From Leifsonia sp. Root4 (GTDB taxonomy: Bacteria; Actinomycetota; Actinomycetes; Actinomycetales; Microbacteriaceae): DNA of 64,000 nucleotides. The translations under genes were made by a program, and so were the position numbers. The notes beneath the pieces were generated by a model. The model had not been told where the DNA came from. It made no database searches and saw nothing but the letters and a program-made list of their open reading frames with translations. Of this stretch, positions 18,604 through 25,914 are shown piece after piece; position 1 is the stretch's first letter, and every line of letters starts with the position of its first letter. The DNA lies in contig NZ_LMDN01000001.1 in assembly GCF_001425085.1 (NCBI RefSeq), forward strand, positions 943,100 through 1,007,099, read 5' to 3'.

Positions 18604-19112
18604 CACTCAGAGATCGGCCGAGGCGAATCGGCGCATACGTTACCGTCGGCGTCCTATTTGGGGTCGCCGGGTTGCTCACGGGTTGCACCGCCGTTTCTAA
18701 CAGCACTGGCAGCGATTCCGACTTCAGCGAGAATTACCCAGCATGCATGAGCGACCTCGGCTGGGATTCCGTCCGGGACGCCGACGGCGGCGTAATCACA
18801 AGCATTCCCTCTGAACAGCGGTCCGCCTATACCGCAGCCCGCGATCAGTGCTTGGAGCTCATTGGTGCCAGCGATCGCCCGGTCCCAACCGCAGGGCAGC
18901 TGAAGCGCCTGTATGAGGCCCAACTCGATACAAGAGACTGCCTCCTTCGTGAAGGCTTCAGCCTTCCTGAGCCACCATCTGAGCAAGTGTTCCTTGAATC
19001 AGTCGGGGCGTGGAGCCCATATATCGCCCTTCCGGACACGGCGCTTTCATCTGGATTTGATGAGCTAATGAAGCGCTGTCCGCAGCCATCGGCGGAGTCA
19101 CTCGCTGGATAG
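18600..19112 (+). CDS. Lipoprotein, paralogue of the preceding gene
   Basis: A 170-residue lipoprotein with TTG start, lipobox LLTGC (Cys 29) and a soluble domain with the shared pattern YPACMSDLGW, TRDCLLREGF, PPSEQVFLESVGAWSPY and KRCPQPS. It is shorter than its neighbour because it lacks the long linker. No ATG lies in a suitable place upstream in frame; the TTG is chosen because it gives a complete signal peptide. Probably part of the same transcription unit as the secreted peptide. Confidence 0.65.
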   Translation: MTLRDRPRRIGAYVTVGVLFGVAGLLTGCTAVSNSTGSDSDFSENYPACMSDLGWDSVRDADGGVITSIPSEQRSAYTAARDQCLELIGASDRPVPTAGQLKRLYEAQLDTRDCLLREGFSLPEPPSEQVFLESVGAWSPYIALPDTALSSGFDELMKRCPQPSAESLAG

Positions 19113-19225
19113 CGACCTCCAGCTCTAGAGACGCAGTCGGACGAACGCGACCCAGTTCTGAGCGCCCACACCCTTGTCGCAGGAACCGCCACCACGCCCT
19201 CTCGTTTCGCCGCATACAGATTGGT

Positions 19226-19510
19226 ATGCACCCGTCAGTAACAACACCCGATCTGAAAACAACCCTTACGCGGGCTTGGTGGCGTGCGCTCGAATTTGTT
19301 CCAGCGTGCGTTGCCGTGGTGGCGGTCGCGAGGGTGGCCGTGATCTTGCTCGCGACCTGGCCCGAGCCGTTCCACCCCTTTCTCGCGATGGGGCTGGGTT
19401 TGGTCGCTGTCGCAGCATCAGTGGTTGCGACGGTTGTGGCCATTCGGGCGTGGAGTATCTGTACTGCCTCGCTCGTCGGAGCGCTCGCGATGCTGGCGCT
19501 CTTTTGTTAG
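19226..19510 (+). CDS. Small membrane protein (94 aa)
   Basis: A 94-residue protein with three hydrophobic segments (about 24-43, 50-72, 76-93) and a short cytoplasmic N-terminus. I do not recognise it. It follows the lipoproteins on the same strand, and its 3' end overlaps the convergent membrane-protein gene by 4 bp. Confidence 0.5.
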   Translation: MHPSVTTPDLKTTLTRAWWRALEFVPACVAVVAVARVAVILLATWPEPFHPFLAMGLGLVAVAASVVATVVAIRAWSICTASLVGALAMLALFC

Positions 19511-20199
19511 GGCAGACGTCTGTAAAAGACGAGCCCCGAGTCGCCCCAAGGAGTCATGCGCCTTGAGTAAAGCTTCGCAACGCGCTCGGTACTGGCCGAC
19601 GCGAACACGATCGCTCCCGCCGGAAGCGCGGCGCTGGCGAATGTCGCCAGTGCTAGCGACTGACCAACCTCTGAGCCGTCAGAGACAAGCCCTTCCACAG
19701 TCCATCCGCTTCCCAGCGCCCGTTTCATTTCCTTGAAGTCGCGCAGAATGGCACGCGGCGGAATGATCGTTTTTGCCGCCATCGTCGCGAGCACCATCCA
19801 TATCGCGGCGAGCGAGAATATGATTGCACCAAGCACGAGAGCTCCCACCTGGTCAAACACCATCACCATGGTGAGGAGTCCCACCACGAGAACGGCCAGC
19901 ACCCCGGGAGCGGCCAACGCCGCTGCACGCCGAACCCGAGCCCGCTTGCTTCCGTTGGGAGCGAGCAACGCTACCGCAGTGCTCCGACCGGCGACCCACT
20001 GCTCTTTCGCTGCGCATTGGCCCACTACGGCCATGGCGAGGAGCGGCCACACCAGAGCGACCCGCCACCCGCGGAAGCGCGGTTTCGCGTTGGTTGCGAA
20101 CGCGCGTGACGAGACCGTTGCAATCCATCCCACGTCGCGAAAAGTCGCGAGCCTTGCCGTGTCGCGAACGGTGGGGCTGCTCTCGAGTCGTGTAGTCAT
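19507..20199 (-). CDS. Hypothetical membrane protein
   Basis: A 230-residue protein with transmembrane segments near residues 46-62, 93-115 and 118-142. Its soluble C-terminal part has ASTERVAKLYSRRMTPWGDSGLVFYRRLP, which loosely recalls the end of a GNAT acetyltransferase fold, but I see no acetyl-CoA loop. No function can be assigned. Confidence 0.5.
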   Translation of the reverse strand: MTTRLESSPTVRDTARLATFRDVGWIATVSSRAFATNAKPRFRGWRVALVWPLLAMAVVGQCAAKEQWVAGRSTAVALLAPNGSKRARVRRAAALAAPGVLAVLVVGLLTMVMVFDQVGALVLGAIIFSLAAIWMVLATMAAKTIIPPRAILRDFKEMKRALGSGWTVEGLVSDGSEVGQSLALATFASAALPAGAIVFASASTERVAKLYSRRMTPWGDSGLVFYRRLP

Positions 20200-20337
20200 T
20201 GGACGCTGTCATTCGGTTCTGCTCACAATGAGCGCCCCGAAGGGGGTAGTTGGTCGCACTCTCGTCGCAACTCAAGACGGTGTTCACAGCGCGAAGAGCG
20301 CCGGCCAGCAGCAAGCAAAATGTTGGGCGACAGACAG

Positions 20338-20372
20338 AGGCGGGCCGCCATCGAACCGATGGCGGCCCGCCT
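20338..20372 (-). terminator. Rho-independent-like terminator of the DUF3892 gene
   Basis: A perfect 16-bp stem (AGGCGGGCCGCCATCG and complement) with loop AAC, starting 12 bp past the DUF3892 stop in the direction of transcription. There is no long T run. Confidence 0.6.
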
Positions 20373-20384
20373 GCGTTTCGCGGC

Positions 20385-20666
20385 CTAGAAGAGCGGCAGC
20401 GACAAGAGGTTGTTGTTGTACTTGCCATCCGCGTGGGTGCGCAGGTGCGGCGTGACGCCCGGCGTGCGAACTACCGCCACCTCAACCCGTGAGGGTCCGG
20501 TGCCCACGTGTGCGGAAGTTCCGGCCGCGTCCAGCCAGGCGACCATCCCTGCCTTGGTGTTGTTGCCGATCGTTCCGAGGGAGTCCACCCATTTGAACTC
20601 GGAGAGCGTCTCGTGGGTGCGGACAGTTCCGCTGTAGCGGACGTTGGCAATACGACGTGTGGTCAT
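20385..20666 (-). CDS. DUF3892-domain protein
   Basis: A 93-residue protein matching the DUF3892 pattern: KWVDSLGTIGNNTKAGMVAWLDA in the middle, VEVAVVRTPGVTPHLRTHADG and the C-terminal NNNLLSLPLF. These small proteins are common near mobile elements and toxin-related genes, but their role is unknown. It has its own strong terminator and a purine-rich ribosome site (AAAGG), so it is probably a single-gene unit. Confidence 0.75.
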   Translation of the reverse strand: MTTRRIANVRYSGTVRTHETLSEFKWVDSLGTIGNNTKAGMVAWLDAAGTSAHVGTGPSRVEVAVVRTPGVTPHLRTHADGKYNNNLLSLPLF

Positions 20667-21170
20667 TTTGCTAGGTACCTTTCATTGTTTGCAGCCCATT
20701 CGGTAAGCCACGTTCGGTTGTTGGTCTAGGACTCCGCTGAGTCGCTTGGGTGAGCGAGCGGCTTTGGATCGGAATCGAGAGAAGCTCTCGTCGACTGCCC
20801 GCACTTGGAACCCGCTGGCTTGCGGGTCTGCATGCTGGCCATTCAATACCGACCGTCCTGTTTCAAAGATACCGGGCTTTCATGGTTTCGGTGGGGATGC
20901 TCGCGCAGGGCGAACAGAATCTGTGCCCGCCGCGGCCTTAGGCAATAGGTGAGTCGGCATCGGCGCTCCACTGGCAGCTGCTTCCAGTTGCCGCATATGA
21001 CTAGGTGGCCGAGCATGATTCCGTGGCCAGAAGACAATGTGACAGAAAGGCTGCCCAGTGACTGCATATGAATCCTTGATCACCATGGCGATCGGGGGGC
21101 TGCCCCTGTTTCTTGCGATCGCCACGACTCCGCCACCACCACGCCGCCGCCGCCGCCGGGGAGAGCCCAA
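20667..21170. other. Gene-poor region without convincing coding sequence
   Basis: About 500 bp. Short frames on both strands (for example 20750-20941 plus and 20880-21170 minus) have low-complexity or unconvincing translations. A Pro/Arg-rich GC stretch (21120-21160) breaks it up. It holds the promoter of the DUF3892 gene and otherwise looks like decayed DNA. Confidence 0.45.
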
Positions 21171-21674
21171 TCAGCTTGTGCGGCGAAAGTGAAAGAACAG
21201 AGCAGCGACCCCGCAGAGGACGAGTAGGACGAACCCAGTGACGGTCATTGGCACCGAAGCAGCTATGCGCGTGATCGCATCATTGAGTCCGCCAAGCAGG
21301 GCGCCCGCCACGAGCGCAGCTGCGCCGCCGAGGATGACAGACCGCTGCTCATAGGCGTCGAGACCGTGAATCGCAAGCGCCACCGCGCCAGCAAGACACA
21401 GCACAATCACAATCCATGTGGCGGCCTGCACCTCGACGTGACGCATCATCGCGCCTGGGGCGAAGAAGAGTGTGAGCGCTGAAGCAATCAGCACAACCCA
21501 CTTCACTGTGCTGCGCACCCAAGTGCCTGTGCTGGCGGCAGCATCCGCCCACTCACCGAGCCCTTCCGCGAACCAGAAAACGCCCAAGGCGATCGCAACA
21601 AGCCCGAGCGCCACCATCCAATGAACCAAGGCCCAATCTGACTGAAAGGCGACTGCAATGGCTTCGGTGTGCAT
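21171..21674 (-). CDS. Hypothetical integral membrane protein (167 aa)
   Basis: Five hydrophobic helices (about residues 15-35, 57-72, 84-103, 112-130, 139-160) and a short basic C-terminus FHFRRTS. I do not recognise the family. It lies alone on the minus strand next to the second small secreted peptide gene, which is transcribed divergently. Confidence 0.6.
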   Translation of the reverse strand: MHTEAIAVAFQSDWALVHWMVALGLVAIALGVFWFAEGLGEWADAAASTGTWVRSTVKWVVLIASALTLFFAPGAMMRHVEVQAATWIVIVLCLAGAVALAIHGLDAYEQRSVILGGAAALVAGALLGGLNDAITRIAASVPMTVTGFVLLVLCGVAALFFHFRRTS

Positions 21675-21740
21675 GGTGATCTCCTGGTCTTTTCGCTCCA
21701 GAAGCTACTCTCGGCCGGCGGCGGAGCCACGTTAGCATTC

Positions 21741-21762
21741 ACATACCAATTGACCCGTTTTT
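21741..21762. promoter_or_regulatory. ARE-like element upstream of the second secreted peptide gene
   Basis: Begins ACATACCAA, matching the first nine bases of the butyrolactone-receptor element as I recall it, with a weaker right half GTTTTT. I count 15 of 22 matches. It overlaps a possible -35 TTGACC (21750-21755) and lies about 70 bp before the peptide start. Confidence 0.4.
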
Positions 21763-21832
21763 TTGAGTGATCGCGCTAGCATGAGCGCCGGGGGCCGCTT
21801 CGGCTCTGCTCGAAGATAAAACTGGGGGAATC

Positions 21833-22078
21833 ATGAACAAATCTGTGCGCCGTTTTGCTGTCACCGCTATGAGTGGGCTATTGATCGCGGGGAGCGTAGC
21901 GTTCGGCGGGGTAGTTCCTGCCCATGCAGAGGGCAACGTGGCAGAGTACTTCAGTACGTACGAAAAGTGTGCGACTCGTCGGTCACTTATCAGCACCTTG
22001 CAGGGGTACACCGTGCTGTCCTATTGCGCACGAACCAGTGACGGTCGGTATGCGTTTCAGTACCGCACGCGGGTGTAA
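21833..22078 (+). CDS. Small secreted basic peptide with Cys pair
   Basis: An 81-residue precursor with a Sec signal peptide (cleavage likely after AHA, residue 32). The mature 49 residues have two cysteines (EKCATRR and SYCARTS), six arginines and one lysine, and a net positive charge of about +3. A clear ribosome site (GGGGGA) precedes the ATG. A terminator hairpin follows. Size, charge and secretion fit an antimicrobial or signal peptide, but no family is recognised. Confidence 0.65.
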   Translation: MNKSVRRFAVTAMSGLLIAGSVAFGGVVPAHAEGNVAEYFSTYEKCATRRSLISTLQGYTVLSYCARTSDGRYAFQYRTRV

Positions 22079-22103
22079 CCGCACGATCCGCTAATACGAC
22101 CGC

Positions 22104-22142
22104 GCCGCGGGAGGGTCGGGACTACCCGGGCTCTCCCGCGGC
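22104..22142 (+). terminator. Terminator hairpin after the second secreted peptide
   Basis: 10-bp stem GCCGCGGGAG with CTCCCGCGGC, starting 26 bp after the stop. It overlaps the 3' end of the convergent lipoprotein gene. Confidence 0.55.
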
Positions 22143-22547
22143 TTCAAGCGCCACTACAAAGTTGCCCACCGAAATGCGGTCTAGCTGCACTGAGCCCACC
22201 GATTCCGGGATGGGCACTTCATAGGTCACGGCGCGTTCAGCAGAGTTGCATGGGAATTCTCGCTGGTGCGGAGTCAGGAGCAATTCAAGTTGATCCGAGT
22301 CGTTTGCGCGAATGCTGGTCGCCACCCCAAAGCAACCTGACATGGCCCTCATCGTGTAAGAGAGGGTCTCTCCGTCGTCGATCAGAACGGCATACCCCTC
22401 GGTCGGCAGGTCGGCAATTCCGCCATGAAAGCTGTCCGGGAACCCCTCATACTCGCGAGTCGCGACGCTCTCTGGAGCCTGGGTACAACCAGCCAGCATC
22501 GTGGCGGCGATACCTGCAATACCAGCAGCAATAAGTTTGCGGTTCAC
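22122..22547 (-). CDS. Hypothetical lipoprotein
   Basis: A 141-residue lipoprotein starting at GTG (22547) with basic N-terminus, hydrophobic core and lipobox MLAGC (Cys 20). AAGGA lies 7 bases before the GTG. The soluble domain has GFPDSFHGGIADLPTEGYAVLIDDG, SGCFGV and a second cysteine in REFPCNS. A longer frame upstream lacks signal-peptide character and was not used. Unknown function. Confidence 0.65.
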   Translation of the reverse strand: MNRKLIAAGIAGIAATMLAGCTQAPESVATREYEGFPDSFHGGIADLPTEGYAVLIDDGETLSYTMRAMSGCFGVATSIRANDSDQLELLLTPHQREFPCNSAERAVTYEVPIPESVGSVQLDRISVGNFVVALEAAGEPG

Positions 22548-22821
22548 TCCTGAATCCTTGCATACTGCAAACGCGCGAGGTGAATCGCGCCGATGGCACC
22601 CCTGCGATTGCGACCAAGAGTCACGAGGCACCGTCCGTTCCCGGCATGTGCGGGGTGCGGCGCAGCGATCGGGTCGCTGCCACTTTTCCCGCAGTCGCCA
22701 CGACCCCCGCGACCGTAACCACGTTAGCTGGCCCAATCAGGCTGCGCAGCGACACTGAGGAAGCAGGACGGCGGCGCCGAAGAGGACGAGAAGGCGAACT
22801 CGTCCCGGCAACGTTCAGCGC

Positions 22822-22983
22822 TTAGTTACCGCTGTAGGTCAAGTCATCGCGCAGCTTGATCCGCACGTTCGCGCCCACAGGAAGGGTTCGCGGCAGGAGC
22901 TGGACGCTAACGGCATGCTCCGACACGACTGTCGCCGTCCGCAATCCAGGCAAACCGATACGCCCAGGCGAGGTGAGCGTCAT
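22822..22983 (-). CDS. Possible small protein (53 aa)
   Basis: The frame from MTLTSPGRIGLPG to KLRDDLTYSGN reads as a compact beta-rich peptide. It lies 49 bp downstream of the HTH gene on the same strand. There is no family match from memory and the short length leaves doubt. Confidence 0.35.
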   Translation of the reverse strand: MTLTSPGRIGLPGLRTATVVSEHAVSVQLLPRTLPVGANVRIKLRDDLTYSGN

Positions 22984-23032
22984 GCTCGTCGAATCACTCA
23001 AATCACACCTCGAAGCTAACGGTGATACCGCT

Positions 23033-23335
23033 CTAGTCCGCCGGCTGCTCGTCTGACGAAGGCTTTTGGCGCCCGGGCCAGAGGTCCGCGTCAAGAAAGA
23101 GCTCCAGCTTCGCGATCGTCTCCATGTCGGGCCACGTCCGGCCTTCGAGAATGGCGACGAGCGTCACATGGCTGAGATCAGCGGCGCGGGCTGCGGCGCG
23201 AATGCTGCGCTCCCCGATCGCTTCGCGCAGGTTGAGAGTAAAGCGCCTCGCGACTTCACCGACCGGGTCTTCAGACTTCACCGTCGGCCACGAGCGAACG
23301 ATCTCGTTCGGCTTTCTGCGGGCGGTCCGGGGCAT
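23033..23335 (-). CDS. XRE-like helix-turn-helix regulator (module 1)
   Basis: A 100-residue protein with a helix-turn-helix at about residues 34-78 (LREAIGERSIRAAARAADLSHVTLVAILEGRTWPDMETIAKLE). It is divergent from the first tyrosine-recombinase-like gene, separated by 236 bp. The same HTH/recombinase pairing is repeated immediately downstream. It probably controls the neighbouring gene. Confidence 0.75.
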   Translation of the reverse strand: MPRTARRKPNEIVRSWPTVKSEDPVGEVARRFTLNLREAIGERSIRAAARAADLSHVTLVAILEGRTWPDMETIAKLELFLDADLWPGRQKPSSDEQPAD

Positions 23336-23571
23336 GCCTCAAGACTAGAGGCGAGCGCGCCGTCAGCCTGAATGGGCGCGCGATGTACGCCAGTCCAATT
23401 GGTCATTCACACCAAGATACGGTGTTGATAGTATTAAACACAAGCGGGCGGTTGATCTCCCGAATTGGTTGCCACCGCACACGACCGGACTGCCCTCTGG
23501 GCGTGGCTGCCGCGGCTCGAGTTTCGATTCGAGGACACACAGCCAGTTGGGCGCAACTTTGCGAGGCGACT

Positions 23572-24444
23572 ATGGCTGACTACCTTCCCCGACTTCCCGT
23601 TCAGCTCTGGCTTCAGCTCAAGCCTTTCGTCGATGGCTCGGTCGTTGACGCGGTCGCGCTCACTCCATATCGAGACGTCGAGCTTTACGCCGCCGTTACG
23701 CCGCTCGCGGCCTGGATGGTGACTCAAGCCGGGCTCCCGCTTGATCGCGAAGTTGCGTTCGACCCGCACACCATCGACAGGTTCTGCATGGAGGGCTTGG
23801 TTCGCTACACAAAGGCCGGGCGCGGGACGATGCGCTCTCGACTCCGCCGGGTTAGCGAAGTGCTACTGCCGGGCCTTGCGGAGCCGCCCCGCGAACGGGC
23901 GTTTGGGCCGTCAGTGCCGAACGCGCCCTACTCCGAAGCGCAGCAGATCATGCTGAGCGCGTGGGCGCGGTCGTTGCCTTCGGCCCGGAGCACTCAGGCG
24001 CAGCGACTGCTCAGCCTGGGGCTCGGCGCCGGCCTCATCGGTAGCGAGATCGGGCGGGCTCATATCGGCGACATCAAACTGGCCGCGAGCGGAGTGACAG
24101 TCGCGGTTAGGGGTCCGCGCGCCAGGACGGTCCCGGTCCTCGACGAGTGGAGTGCGGCGCTCATTCTCGCGCAGAAATCCGAATCACCGGACACATGGCT
24201 GTTCCGAGAAGGACGCGATGCGCTAAATCACAACCTCGTCACTGACTTCGTCACTCGGCATCCGGCGCAGGTCCCGCTTCAGGCACGCAAGATGCGAGCG
24301 ACGTGGCTCGTGTATCACCTCAACTCCGGCGCCCCGCTGATCGCGTTACTCAAAGCCGCGGGGCTCGAGAACGCCGAAGGTTTGGACCGACTGTTGCAAT
24401 TCGTTGACCCCGACGCCGCGACAAATCACCCGCTGTCGTTCTGA
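23572..24444 (+). CDS. Tyrosine-recombinase-like protein, probably catalytically inactive
   Basis: A 290-residue protein (start MADYLPRLPVQ; the longer frame from 23383 has no supporting sequence character). The C-terminal half keeps the integrase layout: LLSLGLGAGLIGSEIGRAHIGDI, a strand with RARTVPVLDEW, then RKMRATWLVYHLNSGAPLIALLKAAGL aligned to the usual LRHT...LLGH box. Key residues are lost: the first catalytic Arg is Ile (GLIGSEI), the RH pair is RA (R242), and the position 32 residues after R242, where the nucleophilic Tyr should be, is Leu. It resembles the next recombinase-like gene in the same positions. Confidence 0.65.
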   Translation: MADYLPRLPVQLWLQLKPFVDGSVVDAVALTPYRDVELYAAVTPLAAWMVTQAGLPLDREVAFDPHTIDRFCMEGLVRYTKAGRGTMRSRLRRVSEVLLPGLAEPPRERAFGPSVPNAPYSEAQQIMLSAWARSLPSARSTQAQRLLSLGLGAGLIGSEIGRAHIGDIKLAASGVTVAVRGPRARTVPVLDEWSAALILAQKSESPDTWLFREGRDALNHNLVTDFVTRHPAQVPLQARKMRATWLVYHLNSGAPLIALLKAAGLENAEGLDRLLQFVDPDAATNHPLSF

Positions 24445-24447
24445 CGG

Positions 24448-24831
24448 TCAGCGCACCGTGTCGTTGGCAGTTCGGCGCTGGTTCATCGAGCCTGCGAGCA
24501 CATCTGCGATCTCCTGGAGCATGGTCGTACCGAGCTCGTCGTCAATCAAGACGACGTCCTCAAATCGCAGGACGATCTCGCCCCGGAGTAGCCGACCAAG
24601 TCGAAGATGGTTCATCCCCATGCCATCAGCAAGCTCCATGATGGTCGTGCCGTTCACTGCGACAGCATTGCGCACGCGGAGCGAAAGCGCGTGGTGGACC
24701 TGCGCGACTCGAAGGTTGACGTAATCGCCGGTGCTGAGCCCTTCCGCAGATCGCCAGCGAATCTGAGATGTGGTGCCAAAATCCTTGGCGGAGAGTGCGT
24801 AGCTGCGCGGTACGAAACGAGGGGCGGTCAC
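24448..24831 (-). CDS. XRE-like helix-turn-helix protein (module 2)
   Basis: A 127-residue protein starting at GTG. The HTH region is about residues 45-95 (HHALSLRVRNAVAVNGTTIMELADGMGMNHLRLGRLLRGEI). It is convergent with module-1 recombinase (3 bp gap) and divergent from module-2 recombinase. Its layout echoes the module-1 HTH gene, which suggests a duplicated pair. Confidence 0.65.
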   Translation of the reverse strand: MTAPRFVPRSYALSAKDFGTTSQIRWRSAEGLSTGDYVNLRVAQVHHALSLRVRNAVAVNGTTIMELADGMGMNHLRLGRLLRGEIVLRFEDVVLIDDELGTTMLQEIADVLAGSMNQRRTANDTVR

Positions 24832-24918
24832 AGAACGAGCCTAGGCCGAAATCTCCATGTATCCCAAAGGGGCACATTGCCTATTGGGGCACCTCGCGTT
24901 CGCATCTAACAGTGCGTG

Positions 24919-25914
24919 ATGATCCCCGCGCCTGAAGTCGCCCCCACCGCCGTCCGTGTCGACATTGGCACGCCTGTCGAATACAATGACCACTCTGAGG
25001 TTACCCGCCATGTCGTCGCGAACTATGTCTCCCGTTCGGCTGGTGCGCACTGGGACGCGATCAGGTCTTTCGTGGTTGCCAGCGTGAATCAGCTCGAACC
25101 ACAATCGCCAGCCTCGATCAGGTTTCACCTGACCGTCGCCACTCGCTTTGCCCTCTGGCTCCGGACCAGTACTGGCGCAAGCCTCGACGAGCCCGCCGAC
25201 TACTGGACCTTTCACCAAGTCCAACGTTTCGCCGCCATGGAGCTCGGGACAGGCACAAGCGCAAGCTACCGAGCGGCAGTGTTGAGGAGACTGAACACGT
25301 TTGTGCGACGCTGCGGAGACGGTGAAGACTCCCGGAGGGCTATTCCGGTCGCTCCGCTCCCACCGCTGCTTCCGTACACCTCACGCGAACAAGCAGCGTT
25401 TTTGGCCGCTGCCCATGCGCGCGGGTCGGAGCACCGTCGCTCTAACAATCTTGCATTCGTCGCGCTTGGCCTGGGTGCCGGGCTGCGCGCCGTGGAACTT
25501 GTCGCAGTCCGCGTTGAAGACATCAGCGATGACTGCACGGACATGAACATCCATGTCCGCGCGGGCTCATCACCCCGCATCGTCCCGATGCGCCGCGAAT
25601 GGTGCGAAACCCTTCGCCAGGCCCTTGCCAGCCGCGCCTCCGAAGACTTCGTCATCATCGGCCACCGATCGGCAAAGCCGGCCCCGCTCCTTTCTACGCT
25701 CACCACAAACGGCCCGAAGGCTCCTCGCCCGACTGCATCACGGATGCGGGCGACCTGGATCATCGGTCATCTCACCTGCGGGCTTCGCATCGACCTCGTG
25801 CTGGAGATTGCGGGTCTACACAAGCTCTCGGCACTCGTTCCATATGTAGCCAGCCTCCCGGCGGTCTCACCCATTGATCGCGAGCTCGCGCACGGGAGCT
25901 TGGCGAATGACTGA
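24919..25914 (+). CDS. Tyrosine-recombinase-like protein (module 2)
   Basis: A 331-residue integrase-like protein. The N-terminal half (residues about 20-120) looks like a SAM-like core-binding domain. The catalytic half has VALGLGAGLRAVELVAVRVEDI with the first Arg (R190), SPRIVPMRREW, and RMRATWIIGHLTCGLRIDLVLEIAGLHK. R277 is the second Arg, the usual His after it is Ala, and Y309 lies 32 residues after R277, the spacing of the nucleophile in active enzymes. It may be active although divergent. A GTG at 24916 is an equal start candidate. Its stop overlaps the transposase start by 8 bp. Confidence 0.65.
   Translation: MIPAPEVAPTAVRVDIGTPVEYNDHSEVTRHVVANYVSRSAGAHWDAIRSFVVASVNQLEPQSPASIRFHLTVATRFALWLRTSTGASLDEPADYWTFHQVQRFAAMELGTGTSASYRAAVLRRLNTFVRRCGDGEDSRRAIPVAPLPPLLPYTSREQAAFLAAAHARGSEHRRSNNLAFVALGLGAGLRAVELVAVRVEDISDDCTDMNIHVRAGSSPRIVPMRREWCETLRQALASRASEDFVIIGHRSAKPAPLLSTLTTNGPKAPRPTASRMRATWIIGHLTCGLRIDLVLEIAGLHKLSALVPYVASLPAVSPIDRELAHGSLAND

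Noticed and set aside
20750-20941. 63-codon ORF in the gene-poor region
   Set aside because: No ribosome site, unconvincing composition and overlap with other equal frames.
12850-22142. Butyrolactone receptor (TetR family) gene
   Set aside because: I looked for one near the afsA-like gene and found none; HTH genes further on (23033, 24448) are XRE-like.
23408-23428. Inverted repeat ACACC/GGTGT before the first recombinase-like gene
   Set aside because: Spacing is off by one from the ARE-like elements. It may be an operator for the XRE protein but there is no second example.
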